Virus record (IMG/VR): IMGVR_UViG_3300021964_000030
Span: 24,850-88,849 of that record
DNA length: 64,000 nt
Reading direction: 5' to 3' (one strand)
Source of the DNA: a virus
Of the stretch, positions 33,364-41,797 are shown in pieces; positions within the stretch are counted from its first letter, which is position 1; each line of letters starts with the position of its first letter. The translations under genes and the position numbers were made by a program. A model generated the notes under the pieces. That model was not told where the DNA came from and did no database searches. It worked only from the letters and a program-made list of their open reading frames with translations.

Positions 33364-33391
33364 AAACATGCATGTTTCTGCAAAAAAACAC

Positions 33392-33420
33392 TGTACAAAT
33401 GGCCTTAAACCTGGTACAAT
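33392..33420 (+). promoter_or_regulatory. Promoter for the CobS-like gene
   Basis: TGTACA at 33392, 17 bp, TACAAT at 33415. Copy of the 31151 promoter, including the ATGCAT-containing upstream block and the GGC after the -35. Confidence 0.82.
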
Positions 33421-33457
33421 ACTATTATAAATTATTAAAAGGAGTGAAATTTATATT

Positions 33458-34579
33458 ATGATGAAAGTGAATACAAACACAATAGTTGAGAAACTACAAG
33501 AAAATTATCCCGACCAAACTATCTTTAGGAAAGCAGTTATCGTCGATACTGCAAAATCCCTAGGATTTTCTAAAGGCGATTGGTCACCGCTACTCAGCGT
33601 AAAAAGCGATATCAGAGGTCAATATGACTTATCCTCAGTTATCGTTCCATTGAGACAAAAGGAAGAAACTAATACTTCTACTTTACAAATGCAATCAATC
33701 GTTAACCAAGAAAAAAGTTATGCTACAGCTGACCCTACATTCGTACCTTGGGGTCCTTTTAAAGACATAACTAAAGTTATTCAATCCGAAATGTTCTACC
33801 CAGTTTACATCTCTGGTCTATCAGGGAATGGTAAAACATTCATGGTAGAACAATCATGTGCAAAACTTAATAGGGAGTTTATACGTGTACAAATCAATCC
33901 TGAAACAGATGAAGACGACCTTATTGGTGGTTTCAGACTCATCGATGGAGAAACTGTCTTTGCTAAAGGTCCAGTTCTCAAAGCGATGGAAAACGGTGCA
34001 GTCTTATTACTCGATGAAATCGACAGAGCTACAAATAAAATTATGTGTCTTCAAGGTATTCTTGAAGGTAAACCTGTTGTTGTTAAAAAGACGGGTGAGA
34101 CAATATCTCCGGCACCTGGATTTAATGTAATCGCTACTGCGAATACAAAAGGTAAAGGTTCAGATGATGGTAGGTTCACAGCCGCATCAATTATTGACGA
34201 AGCTTTCCTTGAAAGGTTCACTATTTCTATCGACCAACAGTTTCCTTCACCAAGAGTTGAAAATAAAATTGTTACTAAACACATGGAAAAGTTTGGCTCT
34301 ATAGATGCAGACTTTGCAGAAAACCTAGTTGCATGGGCCGATATCATCAGAAAAACTTTTTATGATGATGGTGTCGATGAAGTCATTTCAACAAGAAGGC
34401 TCTGTCATATAGTTCAAACAAACTCTATTTTCAACGATAGAATGAAAGCAATCGACCTATGTATTGCAAGGTTTGATGATGATACTAAAGAAGCATTCCT
34501 TGACCTCTACTCAAAAGTAGATGCAGGAGTCGATTTTAATGCCGAGGAAGCTGAAACTACTGAAGAGGAGGTAGTGTAA
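33458..34579 (+). CDS. cobS: CobS-like AAA+ ATPase (MoxR/CbbQ type)
   Basis: 373 residues. Walker A GLSGNGKT at 120-127, Walker B LLLDEID around 183-189, sensor-1 type NVIATANTKGKG, and an arginine-finger region with FLERFTISID. Belongs with CobS, CbbQ and MoxR ATPases that remodel a target with a VWA partner, here the preceding gene. In marine phages it is usually named cobS, though cobalt chelation in the phage context is unproven. Start at the first of two ATGs; GGAG lies 13 bases upstream, a long spacing. Confidence 0.85.
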   Translation: MMKVNTNTIVEKLQENYPDQTIFRKAVIVDTAKSLGFSKGDWSPLLSVKSDIRGQYDLSSVIVPLRQKEETNTSTLQMQSIVNQEKSYATADPTFVPWGPFKDITKVIQSEMFYPVYISGLSGNGKTFMVEQSCAKLNREFIRVQINPETDEDDLIGGFRLIDGETVFAKGPVLKAMENGAVLLLDEIDRATNKIMCLQGILEGKPVVVKKTGETISPAPGFNVIATANTKGKGSDDGRFTAASIIDEAFLERFTISIDQQFPSPRVENKIVTKHMEKFGSIDADFAENLVAWADIIRKTFYDDGVDEVISTRRLCHIVQTNSIFNDRMKAIDLCIARFDDDTKEAFLDLYSKVDAGVDFNAEEAETTEEEVV

Positions 34580-34950
34580 TGAATATTCATGAAAATAGAG
34601 TATGCGCATATTCTAGTTGTAATAAACAAGGTTTATCTACTGGAAAAAATAATGTTAGAAAAAGAGATGGTCTTATACCTAGAGCTAAATATTGCGACCA
34701 TCACAGAAAAGTTGTAGGCAATTTTACAAATTTTAAATATGTAAAATTTAAAAAGAGTTATTGTGAAAATATAGATGGAAGATTAGGATATAAATGCACA
34801 TCAACTATAGTTGACTTATGCCAACTACAAGTTGACCATAAAGACGGCAATCGTAAAAATAACAATAAAGATAATTGTCAAACTCTTTGTTCTAATTGCC
34901 ATGATTATAAAACTTATATTAATAAAGATAATTTAAATAGATATGTTTAG
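34579..34950 (+). CDS. HNH endonuclease-like protein
   Basis: 123 residues. C-terminal HNH-type finger: LQVDHKDGNRKNN, then NCQTLCSNCHDYKT, with two CxxC-type pairs and an N-terminal CAYSSC zinc-like pair. Typical of free-standing homing endonucleases in T4-like phages. Unusually it overlaps both neighbours (TAATG with cobS, 8 bases with the next gene), so it is built into the operon rather than inserted between intact genes. Confidence 0.8.
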   Translation: MNIHENRVCAYSSCNKQGLSTGKNNVRKRDGLIPRAKYCDHHRKVVGNFTNFKYVKFKKSYCENIDGRLGYKCTSTIVDLCQLQVDHKDGNRKNNNKDNCQTLCSNCHDYKTYINKDNLNRYV

Positions 34951-35248
34951 TAAAAAGAAAGAACAAATAAACTACAAGTTTAATGAAGGAGCTCTAATCC
35001 AAGAGCTTCAGAATTATATTGATAGTACTTACGATAGTCACTATTCTAAAAATAAGTTTCAATCAACTGAATTTATTTTAGACTGTGGCCATGGTATGGG
35101 CTTCACAATTGGAAATGTATTGAAATACGCACAAAGGTATGGACGTAAAGGAAGTAGTCAAGACGCTAGAAAAGATTTGATGAAAGTTTTACACTATTCC
35201 ATTATTGCACTTTCAATACATGATAGCGAAAATAATCCTGTACAATGA
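34943..35248 (+). CDS. DUF3310-type protein
   Basis: 101 residues. The motif FTIGNVLKYAQRYGRKG followed by an ARKDLMKVLHYSIIAL helix is the core of the DUF3310 / SaV-like phage family, sometimes called nucleotide kinase without biochemical support. Overlaps the HNH gene and ends inside the -35 region of the gp45 promoter. Confidence 0.7.
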   Translation: MFSKKKEQINYKFNEGALIQELQNYIDSTYDSHYSKNKFQSTEFILDCGHGMGFTIGNVLKYAQRYGRKGSSQDARKDLMKVLHYSIIALSIHDSENNPVQ

Positions 35249-35267
35249 TTCGCTTTTATGGTATAAT
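35239..35267 (+). promoter_or_regulatory. Promoter for the clamp gene gp45
   Basis: TGTACA at 35239, 17 bp, TATAAT at 35262, TATGG before the -10. The -35 overlaps the end of the preceding gene. Confidence 0.87.
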
Positions 35268-35296
35268 AGTACAGAAATTTAAAAAGGAAAAATATT

Positions 35297-35971
35297 ATGA
35301 ATTTAAGTAATGATACAATTAACGTATTGAAAAACTTTGCGGCCATTAATCCTAATTTGGTAATTAAACCTGGTCAGAAACTGAAAACAATTTCTGAAGC
35401 TAAAACCATTTTGGCTTCATCTGATATTGTTGAAGATTTTGCACAAGAGTTTGGAATCTATGATTTAAACGAATTCTTATCAGTGTATGGTCTTATTGAA
35501 GATGCACAACTAGAATTTAGTGATAAATCTGTTACCATTAAGAACGATGAAAGTAAAAGGATTCAATATTACTTCTCTGAAATTGATATTCTAACTCAAC
35601 CATCTAAGGATATTACAATGCCTGATGCTGAAGTTGGAATCACACTTACAGATGATAACCTTAAAGCTCTCAAACAAGCCAGCTCAGTTCTAGGTCATAC
35701 TGACTTAGCTCTAGTCGGTGAAAGCGGAGTTATCACTGCTAAAGTATTTGATGAAAAAGATGCAACATCTAATACATTTGAACTAACACTAGATAGAGAT
35801 AATGCATGTAAAAACGATTTTAATTTCGTTGTAAATATGCCAAATCTCAAACTATTACCTGGTGATTATTTCGTAAGTATTTCATCTAAACTAATCTCTA
35901 ATTGGACAAACAATGATTATCCAGTAGAATATTTTATCGCTTTAGAGAAATCATCAACATACAATGTATAA
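35297..35971 (+). CDS. 45: Sliding clamp gp45
   Basis: 224 residues, the normal gp45 length. Begins LSNDTINVLKNFAAINPNLVIKPG, the standard clamp N-terminus, and shows the two-domain beta-alpha-beta repeat with SEIDILTQ in the linker. Trimeric ring for gp43 polymerase and co-activator of late transcription with gp55. Followed by the clamp loader genes gp44 and gp62 after two small genes. Its stop codon lies within a late promoter. Confidence 0.93.
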   Translation: MNLSNDTINVLKNFAAINPNLVIKPGQKLKTISEAKTILASSDIVEDFAQEFGIYDLNEFLSVYGLIEDAQLEFSDKSVTIKNDESKRIQYYFSEIDILTQPSKDITMPDAEVGITLTDDNLKALKQASSVLGHTDLALVGESGVITAKVFDEKDATSNTFELTLDRDNACKNDFNFVVNMPNLKLLPGDYFVSISSKLISNWTNNDYPVEYFIALEKSSTYNV

Positions 35972-35974
35972 ATA
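35967..35974 (+). promoter_or_regulatory. Late promoter overlapping the gp45 stop
   Basis: TATAAATA containing the gp45 TAA. Serves the small gene at 36076 through a leader of about 95 bases that can fold CTCATA/TATGAG (35992-36008) and ATGC/GCAT (36022-36032). Confidence 0.7.
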
Positions 35975-36075
35975 TATTATACAACCGAATTCTCATACTA
36001 ATTATGAGGATAATATAGGAGATGCCAAGCATGGGTTTCCTATTTTAGTCTATAAACTTTGCAAAGGAGAAACAA

Positions 36076-36330
36076 ATGGCTGAAGAAAATAATAACGTAG
36101 AGGAGCAACAAGCCCCTCAGCTCAGTCTTCAAGATATTGCAACTGCAGTTCAGGTAATTGATATCTGTTCAAAGCGTGGAGCATTTGAAGGCCAAGAGCT
36201 AGAAGTAGTAGGCGGTGTAAGAAATAGAATTCTTTCATTCCTACAAGCTGCTGCACCTAAGGACGAAGTTCCTGAAGGTGAAGTACCAGTTGCTGATGAG
36301 CAACCATCTGAAGAAGATTCAGACGCTTAA
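36076..36330 (+). CDS. Conserved small acidic protein
   Basis: 84 residues, unknown function. A central LSLQDIATAVQVIDICSKRG helix followed by VVGGVRNRILSFLQAA is a pattern seen in small proteins next to gp45 or virion genes of marine T4-like phages. Both ends are acidic and probably disordered. Expressed late from 35967 and closed by a terminator, so it forms a single-gene late unit and may be a virion or late regulatory factor. Confidence 0.65.
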   Translation: MAEENNNVEEQQAPQLSLQDIATAVQVIDICSKRGAFEGQELEVVGGVRNRILSFLQAAAPKDEVPEGEVPVADEQPSEEDSDA

Positions 36331-36335
36331 CTTGA

Positions 36336-36362
36336 GGGGAAGACATTCCCCACATTTTTTAT
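36336..36362 (+). terminator. Intrinsic terminator
   Basis: GGGGAA/TTCCCC stem with a 4-base loop, then ACATTTTTTAT. Ends the small late unit before the clamp loader genes. Confidence 0.85.
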
Positions 36363-36375
36363 TAAGGATTATATT

Positions 36376-36690
36376 ATGGAACAAACTGAAAAAACAAAGC
36401 TACTCGAAGCACTCAAGACTGGAAACGTAACAGTCACATTCAAAAAGATAGGTACTGGCGAAATAAGAATTATGCCATGTACTCTTAAACCCGAAATACT
36501 AAAAGAACAAGGTGTTGATATCACTGTCGATATGAATCCTGATTCTGATGCATTTGCTGTTTGGTCACTAGACAAAAAAGCATGGAGAAGTTTCAGATTG
36601 GATACTGTTATGCAGTGGGATGTCAACTGGCCAACCAGAGTTGTAGATGACGCTGGAGTCGATTTAGCAACGGGGAAATTTGTAGGATGA
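36376..36690 (+). CDS. DUF2693-like small protein
   Basis: 104 residues. The pattern TVTFKKIGTGEIRIMPCTL followed by AVWSLDKKAWRSFRLDTV matches a small phage family (DUF2693-like) predicted to have a compact beta fold. Function unknown. Its stop overlaps the gp44 start by 4 bases, and no promoter was found after the terminator at 36336, so read-through or an undetected promoter must supply it. Confidence 0.65.
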   Translation: MEQTEKTKLLEALKTGNVTVTFKKIGTGEIRIMPCTLKPEILKEQGVDITVDMNPDSDAFAVWSLDKKAWRSFRLDTVMQWDVNWPTRVVDDAGVDLATGKFVG

Positions 36691-37622
36691 ATGAGTTTTT
36701 ATGGGTAGAAAAGTATCGTCCGCAAACGATTGACCAATGTATCTTACCAGATAACATTAAAAAAACATTTAAAGCTGTTGTTAACGGAGGTGAATTGCAC
36801 AACATGCTATTGACTGGCACTGCTGGTCTTGGTAAAACTACAGTTGCAAAAGCGTTATGTAACGAACTTGATTTAGATTATTTATTAATTAATGGTTCAG
36901 AAGAATCAGGTATTGATACACTAAGAAATAAAATTAAACAATTCGCTTCGTCGGTCTCACTCCAAGGAGGCTACAAAGTAGTTATCCTCGACGAAGCGGA
37001 TTACCTTAATCCACAATCTACACAACCAGCACTAAGGGGATTCATCGAAGAGTTCTCAGCTAATTGTAGATTTATACTTACATGTAATTTTAAAAACCGA
37101 ATTATTGACCCATTGCATTCTCGCTGTAGTGTGATTGAATTCAATATCTCTAAAAAAGAGTCGGTAAAATTATGTGGTTCTTTTCTTCAAAGATGCAAAA
37201 ATATTCTTTCAGAAGAAGGTGTTGCATATGACGAAAAGATTTTAGCAGAACTCATTATGAAGTATATGCCAGATTGGCGAAGAGTTCTAAATGAATTACA
37301 GCGATATGGAACATCAGGTAATATTGATTCAGGTATTCTTGTTTCATTATCTGATGTATCAATCAACGAGCTAATGAACGCTCTTAAACTTAAAGACTTT
37401 AAAAAGATGAGACAATGGGTATCTAATAATATTGACTCAGACCCAGCCCAGCTATTCAGAAAAATATATGATAATATGAACGATTATGTAAACCCACAGA
37501 GTATTCCACAGTTGGTTCTCATTCTCGCCGATTATCAATATAAGAATAGTTTTGTTGCTGACCATGAACTCAATATGGTTGCTTGTTGTACAGAAATAAT
37601 GGCAGGAGTACAATTCAAATGA
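36687..37622 (+). CDS. 44: Clamp loader large subunit gp44
   Basis: 311 residues. AAA+ ATPase: Walker A GTAGLGKTT near residue 50, Walker B VVILDEADYL, and the SRC arginine-finger motif in LHSRCSVIEF. Four gp44 with one gp62 load the gp45 clamp. ATGA overlap with the next small gene. Confidence 0.95.
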   Translation: MNEFLWVEKYRPQTIDQCILPDNIKKTFKAVVNGGELHNMLLTGTAGLGKTTVAKALCNELDLDYLLINGSEESGIDTLRNKIKQFASSVSLQGGYKVVILDEADYLNPQSTQPALRGFIEEFSANCRFILTCNFKNRIIDPLHSRCSVIEFNISKKESVKLCGSFLQRCKNILSEEGVAYDEKILAELIMKYMPDWRRVLNELQRYGTSGNIDSGILVSLSDVSINELMNALKLKDFKKMRQWVSNNIDSDPAQLFRKIYDNMNDYVNPQSIPQLVLILADYQYKNSFVADHELNMVACCTEIMAGVQFK

Positions 37623-37789
37623 GATGGGATATTATTGTAGTTAGTTATGAAGGCGAAGCTAAAAAATATAGAGCATGCCGATTTAATGAAGATAATGTAA
37701 TAACCAAAGAACAAACCTTTGAAAACAAAATCGAAGCAGAGGTTTATATCGCATACGAACAAAAGCAGGAGCAGAATGAATCCGTTTGA
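37619..37789 (+). CDS. Small unknown protein between gp44 and gp62
   Basis: 56 residues from ATG 37619, which overlaps the gp44 stop (ATGA); a longer frame from 37583 would lie inside gp44. Begins MRWDIIVVSYEGEAKKYRACRF, likely a small beta protein, then Glu/Gln-rich helix. Overlaps gp62 by 14 bases. The position is conserved in style with small genes of marine myovirus clamp loader operons. No function assigned. Confidence 0.6.
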   Translation: MRWDIIVVSYEGEAKKYRACRFNEDNVITKEQTFENKIEAEVYIAYEQKQEQNESV

Positions 37790-38159
37790 CTATTTAAAAT
37801 CTATTAATTCGACCAAAAAAAATATTATGGTCGATGATGTAACTGAAAAGGAATACAGTCCATTTATTATTAATCGTGGATTGTCATTCTTTCCAGATAC
37901 GATTTTATATGCGAACGAAATGAATTTAAAGCACCACCTAGACCATAAGCTTCAATATGATTTTCTTATAAATATAATTAAGAAGAAAAAACGGTTCTCA
38001 AAATGGGTTAAGCCACAAGAGATTGCCGATATAGAAGTCATAAAAGAATATTATGGATATAGCGATGAAAAGGCTAAATCTGTTATACAATTATTAAATG
38101 ATGATAAAATAGAAGAATTGAAAAAAAGGATTTATAAAGGTGGAAAACGAAAATATTGA
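37776..38159 (+). CDS. 62: Clamp loader small subunit gp62
   Basis: 127 residues from ATG 37776 (AGGAGCAGA upstream); the frame stays open further upstream but the family begins at MNPFDYLKSIN. Conserved segments: LSFFPDTILYANEMN followed by HHLDHKLQYDFL, and KEYYGYSDEKAKS. It is shorter than T4 gp62, as usual in marine phages. Completes the gp44-gp62 clamp loader. Confidence 0.87.
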   Translation: MNPFDYLKSINSTKKNIMVDDVTEKEYSPFIINRGLSFFPDTILYANEMNLKHHLDHKLQYDFLINIIKKKKRFSKWVKPQEIADIEVIKEYYGYSDEKAKSVIQLLNDDKIEELKKRIYKGGKRKY

Positions 38160-38565
38160 AATAAAAAACTGGTCACCAGCTGATATGTTAGAAGTATCTT
38201 TAAACGAACCGGACGATTTTCTTAAAGTACGAGAAACTCTTACTCGTATCGGAGTCGCTTCAAGAAAAGATAATAAGCTTTATCAGTCATGTCATATTTT
38301 GCATAAGCAAGGTAGGTACTTTTTAGTACACTTTAAAGAACTATTCTTATTAGATGGTAAGCCGTCTAATTTAATCGAGAATGATTTACAAAGAAGAAAC
38401 ACAATTGCCACCTTATTGGCTGATTGGGGTCTTATCAGTATAGTTAAAAAAGGCCCTGTAACAGAACTTGCACCATTGAGACAAATTAAAGTTATACCTT
38501 TCAAAGAAAAAGCTCATTGGGAATTATGTCCAAAATATAACATTGGTAACACAAATAAGCAGTAA
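38140..38565 (+). CDS. regA: RegA translational repressor
   Basis: 141 residues from GTG 38140, preceded by AAAGGA. RegA family: DDFLKVRETLTRIG, then LYQSCHILHKQGRYFLVHFKE and ADWGLISIV. RegA binds AU-rich initiation regions of early mRNAs and represses translation, including its own. T4 RegA starts at the position equivalent to ATG 38185 (MLEVSLNEPDDF), so the first 15 residues may be an extension or the true start may be 38185. Confidence 0.92.
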   Translation: MENENIEIKNWSPADMLEVSLNEPDDFLKVRETLTRIGVASRKDNKLYQSCHILHKQGRYFLVHFKELFLLDGKPSNLIENDLQRRNTIATLLADWGLISIVKKGPVTELAPLRQIKVIPFKEKAHWELCPKYNIGNTNKQ

Positions 38566-38571
38566 AAGTCT

Positions 38572-38579
38572 TATAAATA
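38572..38579 (+). promoter_or_regulatory. Late promoter for the adhesin-glycosyltransferase island
   Basis: Exact TATAAATA 23 bp before the next ATG, with TAGGAG ribosome-binding site. Confidence 0.85.
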
Positions 38580-38602
38580 ATAGTAAATTATAGGAGATTT
38601 AA

Positions 38603-39484
38603 ATGGGAACACTCACAACAAATGGTTCATTAGCATTTTCTGAAATAGAAGCTGAATTTGATGCATCAGCTGATGCTCAGCTAGGAATAAATGAGTACTA
38701 TGATGTAGACCCTTATCACGATGTACCAGCTGCCGGCCAGATTGGAGTAGATGATTTACGAGGAACAAGTAAACAAACAGTTAGAATTGAGCCCCAAGTG
38801 TCGTCCGACTCGGCACCAAGATATGGATTTAGTGAATATCAAGGAAGTTCATATTACGTAGCTGAAAGCGGAGAATCAGCTGCTGCATTTGGAGTAGAAA
38901 GCAGAACGGCCGATGTAGTAACAGATACAACAGATATTAGAGGTATTGTTGCTGAGTTTGCTGGAGTGTATCAACCCGTGACTAGCTTAACACCCTCGGC
39001 CGGCACCACAACATACGCGACCCAAGCTGGAATTAATCTTTTAATATCAATTAATAGCTCTAGCAGCACAGGATGGAATAACTGTTCAGCCTTTTGTGAT
39101 TCCTTGCCTTATGCTCCAAGTAGTATATACAATCCATGGGGTGGAGGAAGCGCAACACAGTATCTTGTAACCGGCTATAACTATACCAATCAAGTAACAT
39201 CTGCAAATACTGTTTACACGTTTCCAAGAACTGCATACATGACATTGAGCGGCACATCGGGAAATTATCCTCTGTACCATTTTAAGTCTTTAGCGAATAC
39301 AAGTCCAACTGCTTACGGAATGCATTTCACTAACAGCTATAGTTCTAGATACGACCCCAACACCAATACATTTTATGTAGGACATCAAAACAAACATAGA
39401 CATGCTGCTCAAATGCTTTATTCAGGTGCTGTCCAAGACAATCTGTACGGTTCCGGTAACGAAGTATACTTTTATTTTTATTAA
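38603..39484 (+). CDS. Late virion adhesin or fibre-tip-like protein
   Basis: 293 residues. Starts LTTNGSLAFSEIEAEF, with a later GQIGVDDLRGTS, a common N-terminal pattern in short tail proteins of marine phages. The rest is rich in Ser, Thr, Tyr, Gly and Asn, with no Gly-X-Y repeats. An HQNKHRH segment near the C-terminus could bind metal. Expressed late, and followed by a fibre assembly chaperone-like protein and a glycosyltransferase, so it is probably a receptor-binding or decorated surface protein. Confidence 0.6.
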   Translation: MGTLTTNGSLAFSEIEAEFDASADAQLGINEYYDVDPYHDVPAAGQIGVDDLRGTSKQTVRIEPQVSSDSAPRYGFSEYQGSSYYVAESGESAAAFGVESRTADVVTDTTDIRGIVAEFAGVYQPVTSLTPSAGTTTYATQAGINLLISINSSSSTGWNNCSAFCDSLPYAPSSIYNPWGGGSATQYLVTGYNYTNQVTSANTVYTFPRTAYMTLSGTSGNYPLYHFKSLANTSPTAYGMHFTNSYSSRYDPNTNTFYVGHQNKHRHAAQMLYSGAVQDNLYGSGNEVYFYFY

Positions 39485-39493
39485 GGAGAAATT

Positions 39494-40024
39494 ATGATAA
39501 CATATACAATTGAAAAAGTAGATTTGCTAAATAAGCAAGTACTTATTAAATACCAAAAAGAAGGAAGTTCTGATTGGTGGAGAAAATTAGGATTACCAGA
39601 TAGCTTTGATGATGACTATTTGCATAATCTTGCTGAGGATAGTGCTCAAGCAGCTGCAACATGGTGGAAAAAAACAGATGGTGTAGCAGATAACTATGTA
39701 GTTGCTGAACCTACTAAACAAATTAAAGAAGTTGTTGTGTCAAACGTGCCAGATTATGACCCACAAGTTTCAAACGTAACATGGGAATGGACTGAAGATG
39801 CTACTACAAGGTATAAAACATATACTATTACAGAAAAATCAGCATCAGATTTAGCTTTTCAAATTAGAGAAAGAAGAAATCAAGAGTTAGGAATGACTGA
39901 CATTTTTGCTTTATCAGACAGAACAATGAGTGATGAAATGAAAAACTATAGACAAGCTTTAAGGGATATCACTAAACAAGAAACATTTCCAAATAGTGTT
40001 ATCTGGCCAATTCTTCCAATCTAG
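39494..40024 (+). CDS. Tail fibre assembly chaperone-like protein
   Basis: 176 residues. The C-terminal RNQELGMTDIFALSDRTM segment and YRQALRDITKQETFPNSVIWP match the phage tail assembly chaperone pattern (R...L..TD...D......YRQALRDI....FP....WP). The N-terminal half is less conserved. Such proteins help fold or attach fibre tips; the adjacent adhesin is the likely client. AAGGAG precedes the start. Confidence 0.72.
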   Translation: MITYTIEKVDLLNKQVLIKYQKEGSSDWWRKLGLPDSFDDDYLHNLAEDSAQAAATWWKKTDGVADNYVVAEPTKQIKEVVVSNVPDYDPQVSNVTWEWTEDATTRYKTYTITEKSASDLAFQIRERRNQELGMTDIFALSDRTMSDEMKNYRQALRDITKQETFPNSVIWPILPI

Positions 40025-40032
40025 GATTTAAC

Positions 40033-41157
40033 ATGTCGACTAAAAAGCTAGGATTTTATGTTTTAATTACACGAGGCGTTGCTGCAATGAAAAGGCATAA
40101 ACGCATGTGGGACGGTAGTCAAAGTCAAACACTAGATAAGTCAGAAGTAAAATTTGTAATCAATACAAGAAATGAAAATTTTAAAGCAACTGCTATAGAA
40201 TGGCTTGATTCAGAAGGCATATCTTGGGTATCTACAAAAAGTAATGGGGGACCTTCAAAAGGTAAAAACTCTGTTCTTGCTGAATTTTTAAAATCTGACG
40301 ATGACTATATGGTAATGATAGATGGTGATGACTTTTTAACACCTCATGGCATTTACTTATATAAAGCAATAGCAAATCCAGAAGCACATGCAGAATCAGC
40401 TGGTGCACCTGATGATTGGGTAAGGCCAACACCTCCAGATGTAATTTCCATAGAAAATCAATATGGTATTATTCCTAATGAAGGTTATAGCTGGCATATG
40501 AGATGGGACGATTGCATAAGGTCATCACACAGACATGCATTAGACCCCAATAATCAAGACCACATTGCAGGGCGTGGATATAGATGCTTTGTAAGACCAA
40601 AAGGTTGGTGGAAATGGGCCATGTCCGGAAATTGGATTGAAAAAGGAAGTCCATACTTAACAATGCTGTCAGATGCTCACCAAGAATTATCAATATACGA
40701 ACACGATTATGTTAATGGCTGTGAGTCACATAACAGAATTACGTGGTATTCTCGTAAAGCAGTAGAATATGCAAAGTTTCCAGAAGATTTGCTAGTAGGT
40801 GAAGACGTAATTAATTACCTAGAAGTAAAAGACGCAGGCAAAAAAGGTTTACTAGACGTAAGAGCTATGAATGACCTTTATCCAACTTATGTGTACGACC
40901 AAAGAATAGGCGGTATTGTATCATTAGCTAATGATAAAAACCATGGTCGTGGATGGTTAGATTGGATGACTGTTTTTATTGCTTACTTTAAAAGATTTGA
41001 AGCAGCTGGAAAATTACATCACATCGATGATTATCTAATCCCTTGGATTGATTTACCTTATTTCCCAGAAGGATATAAACCCGATACATTAAATTTAGTA
41101 CAATTTCCTCAACCTGCTACTACGTATGAGGAAAATTTTGGTCCTAGACCGAAATAA
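40033..41157 (+). CDS. GT-A-fold glycosyltransferase
   Basis: 374 residues. The segment DDYMVMIDGDDFLTPHGI contains the metal-binding DGDD of GT2-type enzymes, with FVINTRNENFKATAIEWLDSEG before it as the nucleotide-binding half. The rest has many Trp and Tyr and a HYEHDYVNGCESHNRI-like acceptor region, without an obvious second domain. Part of a late unit with an adhesin and a chaperone, so it may glycosylate a virion protein. Donor and acceptor are not predictable. Confidence 0.72.
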   Translation: MSTKKLGFYVLITRGVAAMKRHKRMWDGSQSQTLDKSEVKFVINTRNENFKATAIEWLDSEGISWVSTKSNGGPSKGKNSVLAEFLKSDDDYMVMIDGDDFLTPHGIYLYKAIANPEAHAESAGAPDDWVRPTPPDVISIENQYGIIPNEGYSWHMRWDDCIRSSHRHALDPNNQDHIAGRGYRCFVRPKGWWKWAMSGNWIEKGSPYLTMLSDAHQELSIYEHDYVNGCESHNRITWYSRKAVEYAKFPEDLLVGEDVINYLEVKDAGKKGLLDVRAMNDLYPTYVYDQRIGGIVSLANDKNHGRGWLDWMTVFIAYFKRFEAAGKLHHIDDYLIPWIDLPYFPEGYKPDTLNLVQFPQPATTYEENFGPRPK

Positions 41158-41160
41158 CAC

Positions 41161-41189
41161 TGTACATTTCAATAAAAACCTGGTATAAT
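41161..41189 (+). promoter_or_regulatory. Early/middle promoter for hsp20
   Basis: TGTACA at 41161, 17 bp, TATAAT at 41184, CTGG before the -10. Only 23 bp upstream of a late motif, giving dual early and late control. Confidence 0.85.
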
Positions 41190-41211
41190 ACACAAATAAG
41201 ACAAAAAGTCT

Positions 41212-41219
41212 TATAAATA
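41212..41219 (+). promoter_or_regulatory. Late promoter for hsp20
   Basis: Exact TATAAATA. The 65-base leader contains a hairpin, CCGA/TCGG nested in GAGA/TCTC (41226-41248), and ends in TAGGAGG. Confidence 0.8.
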
Positions 41220-41287
41220 AAACCGAGATGCCGAATAGTCGGGTCTCATATATTAATAACCCTTGCTTAATAATAGGAGGAAATAAG

Positions 41288-41743
41288 ATGGTTAGAAATA
41301 CTTTGAACGTACCTCGTTCACTTTTTGTAGGCTTTGAAGGCCTGTTCGATGAACTAGAAAGGATTCACACATCCGCTAGGTCAGGGAATGATAATTACCC
41401 ACCACACAACATCGTGAAAGTCGATGAGGAGAAATTCCTTATCGAAATGGCTGTTGCTGGATTTACTCAAGACGATATTGAACTTGAAGTAAAAGATGGT
41501 ATTTTAAAGGTCAGAGGTAAAATCGAAAATGATGAACGCGAATACGCTTGGAAAGGTATATCATCCCGCAAATTTGAGAAGAGCTTCCGTCTCTCAGAAT
41601 TTGTCGTAATAGATGGTGCCGATTTAGAGAATGGAATACTCGTGGTGTATGCCAGAGTTGAACTTCCCGAAGAAAGGCGTCCTAGGAAGATTCAGATAGG
41701 GTCTGCTGGGGCATCAAAGAAAAAGTCTTTTCTTAAAGGATAA
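41288..41743 (+). CDS. hsp20: Small heat shock protein Hsp20
   Basis: 151 residues from ATG 41288, with TAGGAGGAAATAAG just upstream (a longer frame from 41228 is untranslated leader). Alpha-crystallin domain: NIVKVDEEKFLIEMAVAGF, then VKDGILKVRGK and the ENGILVVYARVELPEE strand. A holdase that prevents aggregation, common in marine T4-like phages. Controlled by an early and a late promoter, fitting need throughout infection. The leader hairpin could respond to temperature, though nothing proves that. Confidence 0.93.
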   Translation: MVRNTLNVPRSLFVGFEGLFDELERIHTSARSGNDNYPPHNIVKVDEEKFLIEMAVAGFTQDDIELEVKDGILKVRGKIENDEREYAWKGISSRKFEKSFRLSEFVVIDGADLENGILVVYARVELPEERRPRKIQIGSAGASKKKSFLKG

Positions 41744-41797
41744 GTATCAGCGAAAACTCAGTAGATAAGTAATAAACTTTTTTACTGGAGAACAGCA

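Noticed and set aside
33364-33377. Perfect palindrome AAACATGCATGTTT after the CobT-like gene
   Set aside because: No T-run, so not a terminator on the + strand; part of the duplicated upstream block shared with the 31151 promoter. Could bind a regulator but nothing more can be said.
37967-37974. TATAAATA inside gp62
   Set aside because: Internal to an early operon, with no matching late gene start.
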